Assembly (NCBI GenBank): GCA_902776435.1
Contig: CACYQB010000001.1
Span: 62,001-126,000, forward strand
Reading direction: 5' to 3'
Length of the DNA stretch: 64,000 nt
Origin: an uncultured Bacteroidales bacterium
Lineage (GTDB): Bacteria; Bacteroidota; Bacteroidia; Bacteroidales; Muribaculaceae
This document shows, piece by piece, positions 34,448-42,210 of this stretch. Position numbers and translations under genes: made by a program. Position 1 is the stretch's first letter; the number at the start of each line of letters is the position of its first letter. The notes beneath the pieces were generated by a model. The model saw only the letters and a program-made list of their open reading frames with translations. It was not told the DNA's origin and did no database searches.

Positions 34448-36073
34448 ATGATTGAAAAGTTCCATCTTCTTGATGTTGACCAGGCCGCAGTCGAGTTGCC
34501 GCAGCAGTTCACGTGTCCCTTCTGCTATGTGCCGCATCCGTTGGCGCTGATGGCAGTCGGGCTGGTGCAACAGTATGTCGCGTCAAGGGCCGACTGGGCC
34601 GATGAAATGGCGGCTGGCAAGATGCTTGGCGTGCTGGTGGCGCAGGATTCGGCGGGGCGATTGGGCTTCCTGGCGGCCTTCTCGGGAAATCTGGCGGGTA
34701 GCGTGCGGCATGACTATTTTGTGCCGCCTGTCTATGACCTGCTAGACCCGCAGGGCGAGTTCAAGCAAGGCGAGGCTCAGATTACCGCTATCAATCACGA
34801 GGTGGAGCGCTTGGAGCAATCCCGTGAATGGCTGATGTTGCAAAATCGGGAGGCTGAACAACAGCGAAAAATGGCCGTTGACATCAGCGATTTCAAGGCT
34901 CTGATGGCACGCCATAAACAAGAACGGGACCAGCGACGGCAGACGGGAGACCTGACTGCTGCGGAACAGGAAGCGCTCTTGAATCAGAGCCGGTTTGAGA
35001 AGGCTGAGTTAAAACGCATCCGCCAGCGCCATGAGGCCGCTATCAGGGAAATCACCGATGAAATGGACCGTTACCGCCATCAGATTGATGTGCTGAAAGC
35101 GCGGCGCAGGGCCATGAGCGAAGCCCTGCAGGAGCGGATTTTCCGTCTTTTTGTCGTCAGCAATGCCCGCGGCGATCGGCGTGATCTGGTCGAGGTGTTT
35201 AGACCTTTAGGCACCCTGCCGCCCGCTGGGGCAGGCGAGTGTTGCGCTCCGCGGTTGCTTAACTATGCCTACAACAAGCATTTGCGTCCCGTTTGCATGG
35301 CTGAATTCTGGTGGGGCGCGTCGCCTGTGGGCGAGGTGAGACATCATGGGCATTTTTATCCCGCTTGCCGCAGCAAGTGCAAGCCCATCCTCGACTTTAT
35401 GCTCGAGGGGCTTGACGTGGAGGAAAATGTGTTGGGCCAGCCGATGGAAGACCATGTGCTTGACATCGTCTATGATGACCGATGGCTCACGGTTCTCAAT
35501 AAGCCGTCAGGAATGCTTACGGTGCCAGGTAAACTACTGGAGGACAGCCTGCTCACCCGATTCCAGGAAGCCTATCCTGAGGCTCATGGCCCCATCGTGG
35601 TGCACCGCTTGGATCAAGAGACTTCGGGCCTTGTCATCTTTGCTAAGGACAAGGCAACCCATAAGGCCCTGCAACAACAGTTCGAGGGTCATACCATCAG
35701 GAAACGTTATATCGCCTTGCTTGACGGCGTCTTGTCGCAGGACGAAGGTGTTATCGATCTCCCTATCCGCCCTGATGTGGACGACCGTCCCCGTCAGATG
35801 GTGGACTATGAGAACGGCAAACCTGCTGTGACCCGTTATCACGTGCTGGAGCGAATGGGCCGCACCACCCGTGTCGCTCTGGAACCACTCACGGGCCGCA
35901 CCCACCAGTTGAGGGTACACTGTTCCCATCCCCAAGGGCTGAACTGTCCGATCATGGGTGACCGTCTCTATGGCACGGCTGCCGCCCGCCTGATGTTGCA
36001 TGCCCAGTCCATCACCTTTATACACCCCGCGACAGGCCAAGAACTGACGCTTGAATGTGGCGCCGATTTCTAA
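34448..36073 (+). CDS. RluA-family pseudouridine synthase with long coiled-coil N-terminus
   Basis: This 541-residue protein isomerises uridine to pseudouridine in RNA, probably rRNA. The N-terminal 320 residues are unlike classical RluA: a folded segment (about 1-110), a charged coiled coil (about 110-240, e.g. [16 protein letters not shown]), and a Cys/Trp-rich stretch ([29 protein letters not shown]). The catalytic domain starts near 335. [14 protein letters not shown] carries catalytic Asp389, and [13 protein letters not shown] is the RluA RNA-binding motif. The start at 34448 is preferred because the frame upstream lies across the promoter region of both divergent genes. Long-N-terminus RluA proteins of this type are known in Bacteroidetes; the target uridine is unknown. 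Confidence 0.88.
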   Translation: MIEKFHLLDVDQAAVELPQQFTCPFCYVPHPLALMAVGLVQQYVASRADWADEMAAGKMLGVLVAQDSAGRLGFLAAFSGNLAGSVRHDYFVPPVYDLLDPQGEFKQGEAQITAINHEVERLEQSREWLMLQNREAEQQRKMAVDISDFKALMARHKQERDQRRQTGDLTAAEQEALLNQSRFEKAELKRIRQRHEAAIREITDEMDRYRHQIDVLKARRRAMSEALQERIFRLFVVSNARGDRRDLVEVFRPLGTLPPAGAGECCAPRLLNYAYNKHLRPVCMAEFWWGASPVGEVRHHGHFYPACRSKCKPILDFMLEGLDVEENVLGQPMEDHVLDIVYDDRWLTVLNKPSGMLTVPGKLLEDSLLTRFQEAYPEAHGPIVVHRLDQETSGLVIFAKDKATHKALQQQFEGHTIRKRYIALLDGVLSQDEGVIDLPIRPDVDDRPRQMVDYENGKPAVTRYHVLERMGRTTRVALEPLTGRTHQLRVHCSHPQGLNCPIMGDRLYGTAAARLMLHAQSITFIHPATGQELTLECGADF

Positions 36074-36190
36074 TCCGGTTATAGTTTTCTGCTTAAAAAC
36101 TGAAAATATTTACATTTTTTTGGAAAATAGAGTGTTTTAGTCAAAAAGACTGAAACAATGCTAATTGTTTGCAAAATTAAATTAAATCAT

Positions 36191-36221
36191 TTTGTGGTTT
36201 GCAATCGTAACTCTATATTTG
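36191..36221 (+). promoter_or_regulatory. Promoter of the short TonB-like gene
   Basis: TTTG at 36191-36194, 19 bp, then TATATTTG at 36214-36221 match the consensus exactly. The expected start is near 36228 and the leader about 54 nt. Confidence 0.6.
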
Positions 36222-36281
36222 CGCTGTGAAAAATCAGAAGGAGAAGTTTTTTCTCTTTTGTAATAATTAATTAAATTGCCT

Positions 36282-36722
36282 ATGCTGAGACAATTACGCT
36301 TCGGATTATTGGCCTTGTTGACATTGAGCGCAGTGTTGCCGATGGCAGCACAGGTTCGTCATGTCACCACGGTCAATCCCCAGTCCAAGCAGTCCTATAT
36401 GGAGGTCTATGAATTTGACTACGTGGACATCCAGCCTCAGTTTCCTGGAGGCGAGCGTGGGCTCATCAACTTTATCAACAAGACTCGTGAATATCCGTAT
36501 CATGCTTACAAGAAACGCATCCAGGGCCGTGTCCTGTGCAGTTTCATTGTGGGTACCGATGGCAGGGTGAGTGACGTGCGGGTAATCCGTGGCGCGGGAG
36601 ACGAGAGCCTGAACCGTGAGGCCATCCGCGTCATCGGTGAGATGCCTAAGTGGAGTGTAGGCAAGGTGGGCAAGCATGCTGTCCCCGTGCGCGTGGTGTT
36701 GCCCATCAACTTCAGGCTGTAG
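36282..36722 (+). CDS. Short TonB-C-terminal-domain protein
   Basis: This 146-residue protein has a cleavable-looking signal (LLTLSAVLPMAAQ, residues 1-22), a short linker, and a TonB C-terminal domain (about 50-146): PQFPGGERGLINFINKT, GRVLCSFIVGTDGRVSDV, and SLNREAIRVIGEMPKWS. It lacks the N-terminal anchor and proline-rich span of a true energy-transducing TonB, so it may be a stand-alone periplasmic domain. The ATG at 36282 is used rather than the TTG at 36276 because it follows the promoter and gives a normal signal peptide. A terminator follows at 36753. The function is inferred from the domain only. Confidence 0.82.
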   Translation: MLRQLRFGLLALLTLSAVLPMAAQVRHVTTVNPQSKQSYMEVYEFDYVDIQPQFPGGERGLINFINKTREYPYHAYKKRIQGRVLCSFIVGTDGRVSDVRVIRGAGDESLNREAIRVIGEMPKWSVGKVGKHAVPVRVVLPINFRL

Positions 36723-36752
36723 CCATCAATGATACCGGTGATATAACTTTAT

Positions 36753-36778
36753 AAACCGCCAAGATTGGCGGTTTTTTT
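36753..36778 (+). terminator. Rho-independent terminator after the TonB-like gene
   Basis: AAACCGCCAA (36753-36762) and TTGGCGGTTT (36765-36774) form a 10-bp stem with a tight loop and a following run of T. Confidence 0.9.
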
Positions 36779-36871
36779 GTGCGATTGCAGGTTGTGAAAA
36801 GTGTTAGCATTTTTCTATAGTTTTGTCTGCAATAGACAATTGATAGTTTGCGGCGGATTTTCTTGCAATTT

Positions 36872-36903
36872 GTTGTATATTCAAGATATTGTATGTAATT
36901 TTG
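36872..36903 (+). promoter_or_regulatory. Promoter of tandem C10 gene 1
   Basis: GTTG at 36872-36875, 20 bp, then TAATTTTG at 36896-36903. The expected start near 36910 gives a leader of about 60 nt. Confidence 0.55.
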
Positions 36904-36971
36904 CCACTCTAATTAATCAGGATACTATAAACTAACCGATTATACTATTTATTCTTTAATAATTCTTTTAT

Positions 36972-39365
36972 ATGAAAAAAATTCTCGTTTTAATCGCTAT
37001 CGTGTTTGCAGCTATGCAACTCACGGCAGCCACTGTTGACCTTGTATCTGCTCAGCAGTCCGCACAGCATTTCCTGATGAGCCAGACTGCTAAAGGTCGC
37101 TTCATGACCTCGGCTCCCACAGTCAAGTGGACCCATGAGGTGAAGAACTCAAGCAATGTCTCCCTGACGGCTTACTACATCGTCAACACCGACAAGGGCT
37201 TCGTTATCGTCCCTGGTGATGACCGTGCAGATGAAGTCCTTGCCTATGGTGACGGCTGCCTCACTAGCATGAATGACCTTCCCGAGAGCATGCAGTTCTT
37301 CCTGGACATGTACAAGGCTGAGATGGAGTATCTGCAGGCCCATCCCGGTGTGGTGTTGAAGAAACGCAATACCCGTGACGGCATCTCGGTAGAGCCCATG
37401 TTGACCACCACGTGGAATCAGGGTACCACTGATGGCAAATCTCCTTTTAACAGATTGTGTCCTGTGGTAAATGGATCATATTGTAAGGTGGGTTGCGCTG
37501 CTGTATCACTTGCTCAGGTGATGAATTTCTGGGAGTATCCCGCATCGAGCCCCGCCCTTCCTGGCTACACTGGCCCCACATTTGGTGTAACGGTTGGAGA
37601 CCTTCCCGCTTATGACTTTGACTGGGCTAATATGCGTGATTACTACACTAACAGCAACTGGTCAGAAGCTGAACGTGACGCTATCTCAAACCTGATGCGT
37701 TATGTAGGCCAAGCCGAGTTGATGGATTATGGTGTTGACCTGAGTGGTGCTGATGAGGATCAGATGATGCGTGCTATTAGGCTCTTTGGTTTTGACTCAG
37801 GCACTCATTACATGCTCAAGAATGATTATGATTCTGCCATGACCGAACTCGTGACCGAAGAAGAATGGATTGCCACGATGAAGGCTGAATTGATTGCTGG
37901 TCGTCCCTTGATGTACTGTGCTGGAGCATCGATGAGCGATGGCAGCGCATTCTATGGCCATGCCTTCAATGTTGACGGTTATAATGCCGAGACTGACATG
38001 TATCATGTGAACTTCGGTGGACGTGAGGAGAATAATATTTACTGTGCATTCAACAACTTCGGCTACGGTATCTCAGTCTATAAGTACTTCCAGCTGATGT
38101 TTGTCGGTATGCAACCGCCCCAAGGTGCTATTCCTCCCCGCATGGTTGTGAGCCCCCAGTATCTCTTGATGGAGACTTATGCTGGCGATAGCGTGACCGC
38201 TAACTTTACTGTAGCCGGTCTTGACCTGACCGATGACATCACCGTGACCGTTACCGACGAGAACGGCTATTTCACCACTAACGTGGCCACTATCGCCATG
38301 AATGAAGCAGCCAGCAAGACCGTCACCGTGAAATATGCTCCCCAGGCTATCGGTGAGCATGAGGCTTATGTTACCTTGAGCACCCAAGGTGCTGAGGATG
38401 TTGTTCTTCCTCTCTATGGTACTGCAACCCAGGCTCCTCTCAAGAAGTATGATCCCGTGATGCTGCCTGCTGATAGCGCTAACATTACCGCCACCTCGTT
38501 CCGTGCTGACTGGTCTGACCAGACTCCTATCCAGAATGTTGCCAGCTACACCCTTGAGGTAAAGACCAAGCCCAATTATACTCTCGTGGCTGAAGCCGAC
38601 TGGAGCGGTGTAGGCCAAAACTACAACAATATGTCAGATAATTGGGCAGATATCATGCCTGAGGGTTGGAGCTTCAGCGGATATGGCCTGTGGATGGAAG
38701 GTGGCTACATCTCAATCGGTAGCTCTGCAAGCTTCATGACTCCGACCTTAGACTTGTCGGCATCTGATAAGGTGACTGTTGTATTTAATGCATGCAACAC
38801 CGGCTATAGCGGAGCTTCTGTTATTGTATCGACCAGCAAAGATAGTGAATCGTTCTCTTTGACCTCAAAAGACTTCACCCAGTGTGTGGCTGTTCTGGAT
38901 TGCGACGCTTCAGACGTGATTACTTTCAAGTCTTCAGGTGGTTATCCTGGCTTCTTGGATATCCAGATTTATGCTGGCGTGGTGGATGCTCCTCAGATGC
39001 GCGATGCCAAGGACGGTGGCGATGTATATCGCCTGATTACCGGTATCACTGACAGGTTCTACACGGTGAACGATCTGCCTGCCGAGGGCACCTATGTTTA
39101 CAAGGTGAAGTCCATCTATATCGATGAAACCGAGAGCGCTTGGAGTAATGTTGAGGAGGTAACTCTGTTTGGTACCGCCTATTCCATTGGTGACGTTAAC
39201 CACGATGGTAGGATAACGATCTCGGATGTTACCGCATTGATTGACTACCTGCTGAGTGACTCTGCCGAAGCTCCTGCTGAGGCTGATGTAAATGGTCAGG
39301 GCGGTGTAACCATTGCCGACGTGACCGCACTCATCGACATGCTGCTCAGCAACAGCGGCAATTGA
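36972..39365 (+). CDS. C10 peptidase with dockerin tail, tandem copy 1, 797 aa
   Basis: This is the first of five adjacent paralogues. A signal peptide (about 1-20) precedes a Spi-type propeptide (about 22-125; YYIVNTDKGFVIVPGDDRA). The C10 domain has VGCAAVSLAQVM (Cys175), GHAFNVDGYNAET (His330) and HVNFGGREENN (Asn347-Phe348). Here the Asn is followed by Phe, and the usual GW after it is replaced by GG, unlike all the other paralogues. An Ig-like domain (about 390-490) and an FN3 half (FRADWSDQTPIQNVASYTLE, about 510) follow. An inserted jelly-roll-like block (about 530-670) comes next, then the second FN3 half (RFYTVNDLPAEGTYVYKVKS). The dockerin tail has DVNHDGRITISDVTALID and DVNGQGGVTIADVTALID; the second loop has Gln where the calcium Asp is usual. 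Confidence 0.9.
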   Translation: MKKILVLIAIVFAAMQLTAATVDLVSAQQSAQHFLMSQTAKGRFMTSAPTVKWTHEVKNSSNVSLTAYYIVNTDKGFVIVPGDDRADEVLAYGDGCLTSMNDLPESMQFFLDMYKAEMEYLQAHPGVVLKKRNTRDGISVEPMLTTTWNQGTTDGKSPFNRLCPVVNGSYCKVGCAAVSLAQVMNFWEYPASSPALPGYTGPTFGVTVGDLPAYDFDWANMRDYYTNSNWSEAERDAISNLMRYVGQAELMDYGVDLSGADEDQMMRAIRLFGFDSGTHYMLKNDYDSAMTELVTEEEWIATMKAELIAGRPLMYCAGASMSDGSAFYGHAFNVDGYNAETDMYHVNFGGREENNIYCAFNNFGYGISVYKYFQLMFVGMQPPQGAIPPRMVVSPQYLLMETYAGDSVTANFTVAGLDLTDDITVTVTDENGYFTTNVATIAMNEAASKTVTVKYAPQAIGEHEAYVTLSTQGAEDVVLPLYGTATQAPLKKYDPVMLPADSANITATSFRADWSDQTPIQNVASYTLEVKTKPNYTLVAEADWSGVGQNYNNMSDNWADIMPEGWSFSGYGLWMEGGYISIGSSASFMTPTLDLSASDKVTVVFNACNTGYSGASVIVSTSKDSESFSLTSKDFTQCVAVLDCDASDVITFKSSGGYPGFLDIQIYAGVVDAPQMRDAKDGGDVYRLITGITDRFYTVNDLPAEGTYVYKVKSIYIDETESAWSNVEEVTLFGTAYSIGDVNHDGRITISDVTALIDYLLSDSAEAPAEADVNGQGGVTIADVTALIDMLLSNSGN

Positions 39366-39389
39366 TAAACAGGCAATCTGCTAATGATA

Positions 39390-39424
39390 AAAAGACCTGG
39401 TGCCTTGTGTATCCAGGTCTTTTT
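39390..39424 (+). terminator. Terminator after tandem C10 gene 1
   Basis: AAAAGACCTGG (39390-39400) pairs with CCAGGTCTTTT (39413-39423), an 11-bp stem with T-run, 24 bp after the stop codon. Confidence 0.85.
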
Positions 39425-39454
39425 ATCTCATGGTGATATTTTCCTAGCCGAATG

Positions 39455-39485
39455 GTTGTTTTTTAAGAAAAAATGTATAAATTCG
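39455..39485 (+). promoter_or_regulatory. Promoter of tandem C10 gene 2
   Basis: GTTG at 39455-39458, 19 bp, then TAAATTCG at 39478-39485 (one mismatch to TAnnTTTG). The leader would be about 80 nt. Confidence 0.45.
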
Positions 39486-39570
39486 CAGGATTTTAAAAAT
39501 GGGAGTTTGTGTAGGAAATAATATTATCCATTAACTACCAATTGATTACAAACATCTTTATTTGTTTTTT

Positions 39571-41967
39571 ATGAAGAAAATACTGTTGTTGTCCGCTTTA
39601 TTGCTGACTGTGATGCATGTCTCGGCGGCAAATGTGGACCTGACGAAGGCTCGCGCCACGGCTCTGCGTTATCTGAACAGCCATGAGTCGGGCAAACCTC
39701 TTACGGGCCCGTCCTCGAGCAATCTCATGTTGCTGCATGCCGAGGCCAGTACTCACCTTGCCAATGCGCCCGTTTATTACATTTTCAATACCGATGACGG
39801 CTTTGTCATCGTGTCGGGTGATGATCGCGCCCAGGAGATTCTTGCCCATGGCGACCGTCCGCTGGACATGAACCGCATGCCCGTCAACATGAAGAACTGG
39901 TTAACCACCTACAAGCGGCAGATCGAGTTTCTCCAGGCCCATCCTGGGCTGGAGGTGGAGAAGCCCAAGATGAGAACGGACCGTGTGGCCCATTCCATAC
40001 AGCCCCTGCTCACGGCCGAGTGGGATCAGGCCGACCCCTACTACTACCATTGCCCGGTTTACAATGGCGAGTACTGCCTGACGGGTTGCCCTGCCACGTC
40101 GTTGTCGATGGTATTCTATTACTGGCGCTATCCCAAGGACCCCACGCCCGAAGTAGAGAGTTATATCAACCTGGGCAGTGGTGAGCGCTTGCCCGCCCTG
40201 CCTCCCATCACATTTGACTGGGACAATATGCTCGATAAATATGAAGGTGTAGAGTATACCGAAGCCCAGGGTGACGCTGTGGCATGGCTGATGCGCTACA
40301 TCGGACAAGTAGAGCACATGGACTACACTCCTGACGGCAGTGGCGCACAAGGCACCGATATCCTGCGGGCGGTGAAATTCTTTGGCTATGATGAAGAGGC
40401 CAAGTTGCTGACCAAGTCGTTTGCCGATAACTTTGGCAACGAGATCGAGGAGTATTTCAGTGATGAGGACTGGGCCGATATCCTCATCAAGGAGCTCTAT
40501 GAGGGGCGTCCTGTGGTATATTGTGCCTTTGATTACAATAACCAGCGCGGTTGGAGCGGTCACGCGTTCAACGTCGATGGTTATAATGTTGACGACAATA
40601 CCTTCCATGTGAACTTCGGCTGGAGCGGCATCGGTAACGGCGACTATGCGTTGAATGCTTTCTCCTACAAGGATTATACCTTCAATATCGAACAGCAGAT
40701 GATCTTGGGCATTCAGCCTCCCATCATCGAGCCCACTATCAGGGTCAATGCCTATCACTTGAATCTGCAGTCCTATGTGGACCAAACGGCTACCGCATCA
40801 TTAATGGTCAAGGGTAAGGAACTCTTGGATGACATCACGATTGCTGTCAATGATGAAAACGGGGTGTTCTCGATTGATGAGACTCTGGTCAGTGTTGCAG
40901 ATGCTGACTCAGGCAAATTGGTCACGATAACCTATGCTCCGCTGGCCAGTGGCAGTCACAGCGCTACCATTGTGCTCAGCAGTCCTGATGCCGAGGATGT
41001 GACGGTCTCGCTCAACGGCGAAGCCACACTTGAGACCTTCAGGCCCGTGATGCTGGCCCCTGCTGAGGAATTTATCGGCTTGATGCAGTTCCGTGCCGAC
41101 TGGAGCGACATGACGCTTGAGAAATATGTTACCAGCTATGACCTTGAGGTGAATACCAAGCCCGGGCTCGCCCTGGTGGGTGAAACTGACTGGAGCGGTA
41201 ACTCGGAGAATCCAGGCAATTTTGCCGACTATCCTGGCGACCTGCTGCCCGAGGGATGGACATTTGCAGGCACCGGTTTGTGGTATGAGAATGGCGGTGT
41301 CTCGATTAATAACAGGAGCTCATTCATCACACCGCTCTATGATATCGCTGGTTATGAGAAGATGACCATAGTGGTGAATGCCAAATCATCCATGAACTAC
41401 AGCAGTTCCAAGTTTGCGGTTTCGACCGGTATTGATAGCATCGAGTTTACTACCCCCGGTGGTGCGCCGATGACCGAGTATGTTGCTGTGCTCAATTGCA
41501 ACGAGTTGGAGCAAGTGAAAATTGCCGGCAAGAGCGGTTTCCCCCTGTTCGAGAGCATCAAGGTTTATGCTGGAGAATTTGATGATCCCCAGTTGCGTGC
41601 AGCCCACGAAGAGGGAGGCGCCAACTCGCGCTTCGTCACGGGCATTACTGGCAAGCACTACATGGTGACCGACCTCACGCCCGGTGGCATGTTCTACTTC
41701 AGGGTTAAGGCCCACTATATCGACGGCACCCATAGCGAATGGAGCAAGAGTAAGAATGTGGTTCTTATGGATAACGGCCACAATTACCAGCCTGGCGACG
41801 TGGACCATGACGGCAAAGTGAGCATTGATGACGTCACGTCGCTGATTGATGGCTTGCTGGGTGGTCATGTAACTTGCACTACCTGTGCCGACGTTGATGC
41901 GGACAGCGATGTCTCTATAGCTGACGTGACGGCTCTCATCGATAAGCTGCTTGGCAGCAATAACTGA
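39571..41967 (+). CDS. C10 peptidase with dockerin tail, tandem copy 2, 798 aa
   Basis: This paralogue has a signal peptide, Spi-type propeptide (YYIFNTDDGFVIVSGDDRA) and C10 domain: LTGCPATSLSMV (Cys173), GHAFNVDGYNVDD (His331) and HVNFGWSGIG (Asn348-Phe349). An Ig-like domain of the HYDIN/ASPM type and an FN3 half (FRADWSDMTLEKYVTSYDLE) follow, then an inserted jelly-roll-like block (WTFAGTGLWYENGG to KVYAGEFDD) and the second FN3 half. The dockerin loops are DVDHDGKVSIDDVTSLID and DVDADSDVSIADVTALID, joined by a linker holding a CTTC motif. ATG 39571 is used; a TTG three codons upstream is in frame. A strong terminator follows at 41997. Confidence 0.92.
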   Translation: MKKILLLSALLLTVMHVSAANVDLTKARATALRYLNSHESGKPLTGPSSSNLMLLHAEASTHLANAPVYYIFNTDDGFVIVSGDDRAQEILAHGDRPLDMNRMPVNMKNWLTTYKRQIEFLQAHPGLEVEKPKMRTDRVAHSIQPLLTAEWDQADPYYYHCPVYNGEYCLTGCPATSLSMVFYYWRYPKDPTPEVESYINLGSGERLPALPPITFDWDNMLDKYEGVEYTEAQGDAVAWLMRYIGQVEHMDYTPDGSGAQGTDILRAVKFFGYDEEAKLLTKSFADNFGNEIEEYFSDEDWADILIKELYEGRPVVYCAFDYNNQRGWSGHAFNVDGYNVDDNTFHVNFGWSGIGNGDYALNAFSYKDYTFNIEQQMILGIQPPIIEPTIRVNAYHLNLQSYVDQTATASLMVKGKELLDDITIAVNDENGVFSIDETLVSVADADSGKLVTITYAPLASGSHSATIVLSSPDAEDVTVSLNGEATLETFRPVMLAPAEEFIGLMQFRADWSDMTLEKYVTSYDLEVNTKPGLALVGETDWSGNSENPGNFADYPGDLLPEGWTFAGTGLWYENGGVSINNRSSFITPLYDIAGYEKMTIVVNAKSSMNYSSSKFAVSTGIDSIEFTTPGGAPMTEYVAVLNCNELEQVKIAGKSGFPLFESIKVYAGEFDDPQLRAAHEEGGANSRFVTGITGKHYMVTDLTPGGMFYFRVKAHYIDGTHSEWSKSKNVVLMDNGHNYQPGDVDHDGKVSIDDVTSLIDGLLGGHVTCTTCADVDADSDVSIADVTALIDKLLGSNN

Positions 41968-41996
41968 TGAGATAGTTACAGCAACGATTGATAATT

Positions 41997-42032
41997 AAAA
42001 GTCTGGAGTCACCTTCACTCCAGACTTTTTTT
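41997..42032 (+). terminator. Terminator after tandem C10 gene 2
   Basis: AAAAGTCTGGAGT (41997-42009) pairs with ACTCCAGACTTTT (42017-42029), a 13-bp stem with a T-run. Confidence 0.9.
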
Positions 42033-42107
42033 CGTTAATATCGGTTTCATGGGATGAAGTGAAGGCTAGGAAAAGCGAAACTTTCTTGTTACAATTTACC
42101 AAAAACA

Positions 42108-42139
42108 GTTGCTGAAAACTATCAAATTGCTTATTTTTG
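42108..42139 (+). promoter_or_regulatory. Promoter of tandem C10 gene 3
   Basis: GTTG at 42108-42111, 20 bp, then TATTTTTG at 42132-42139, an exact TAnnTTTG. The leader would be about 65 nt. Confidence 0.6.
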
Positions 42140-42210
42140 CCGAGGATTAATAATCATTTATTATCATCATTGGCTCATTATTTTTATAACCAATTATAAA
42201 TCATTTATTT

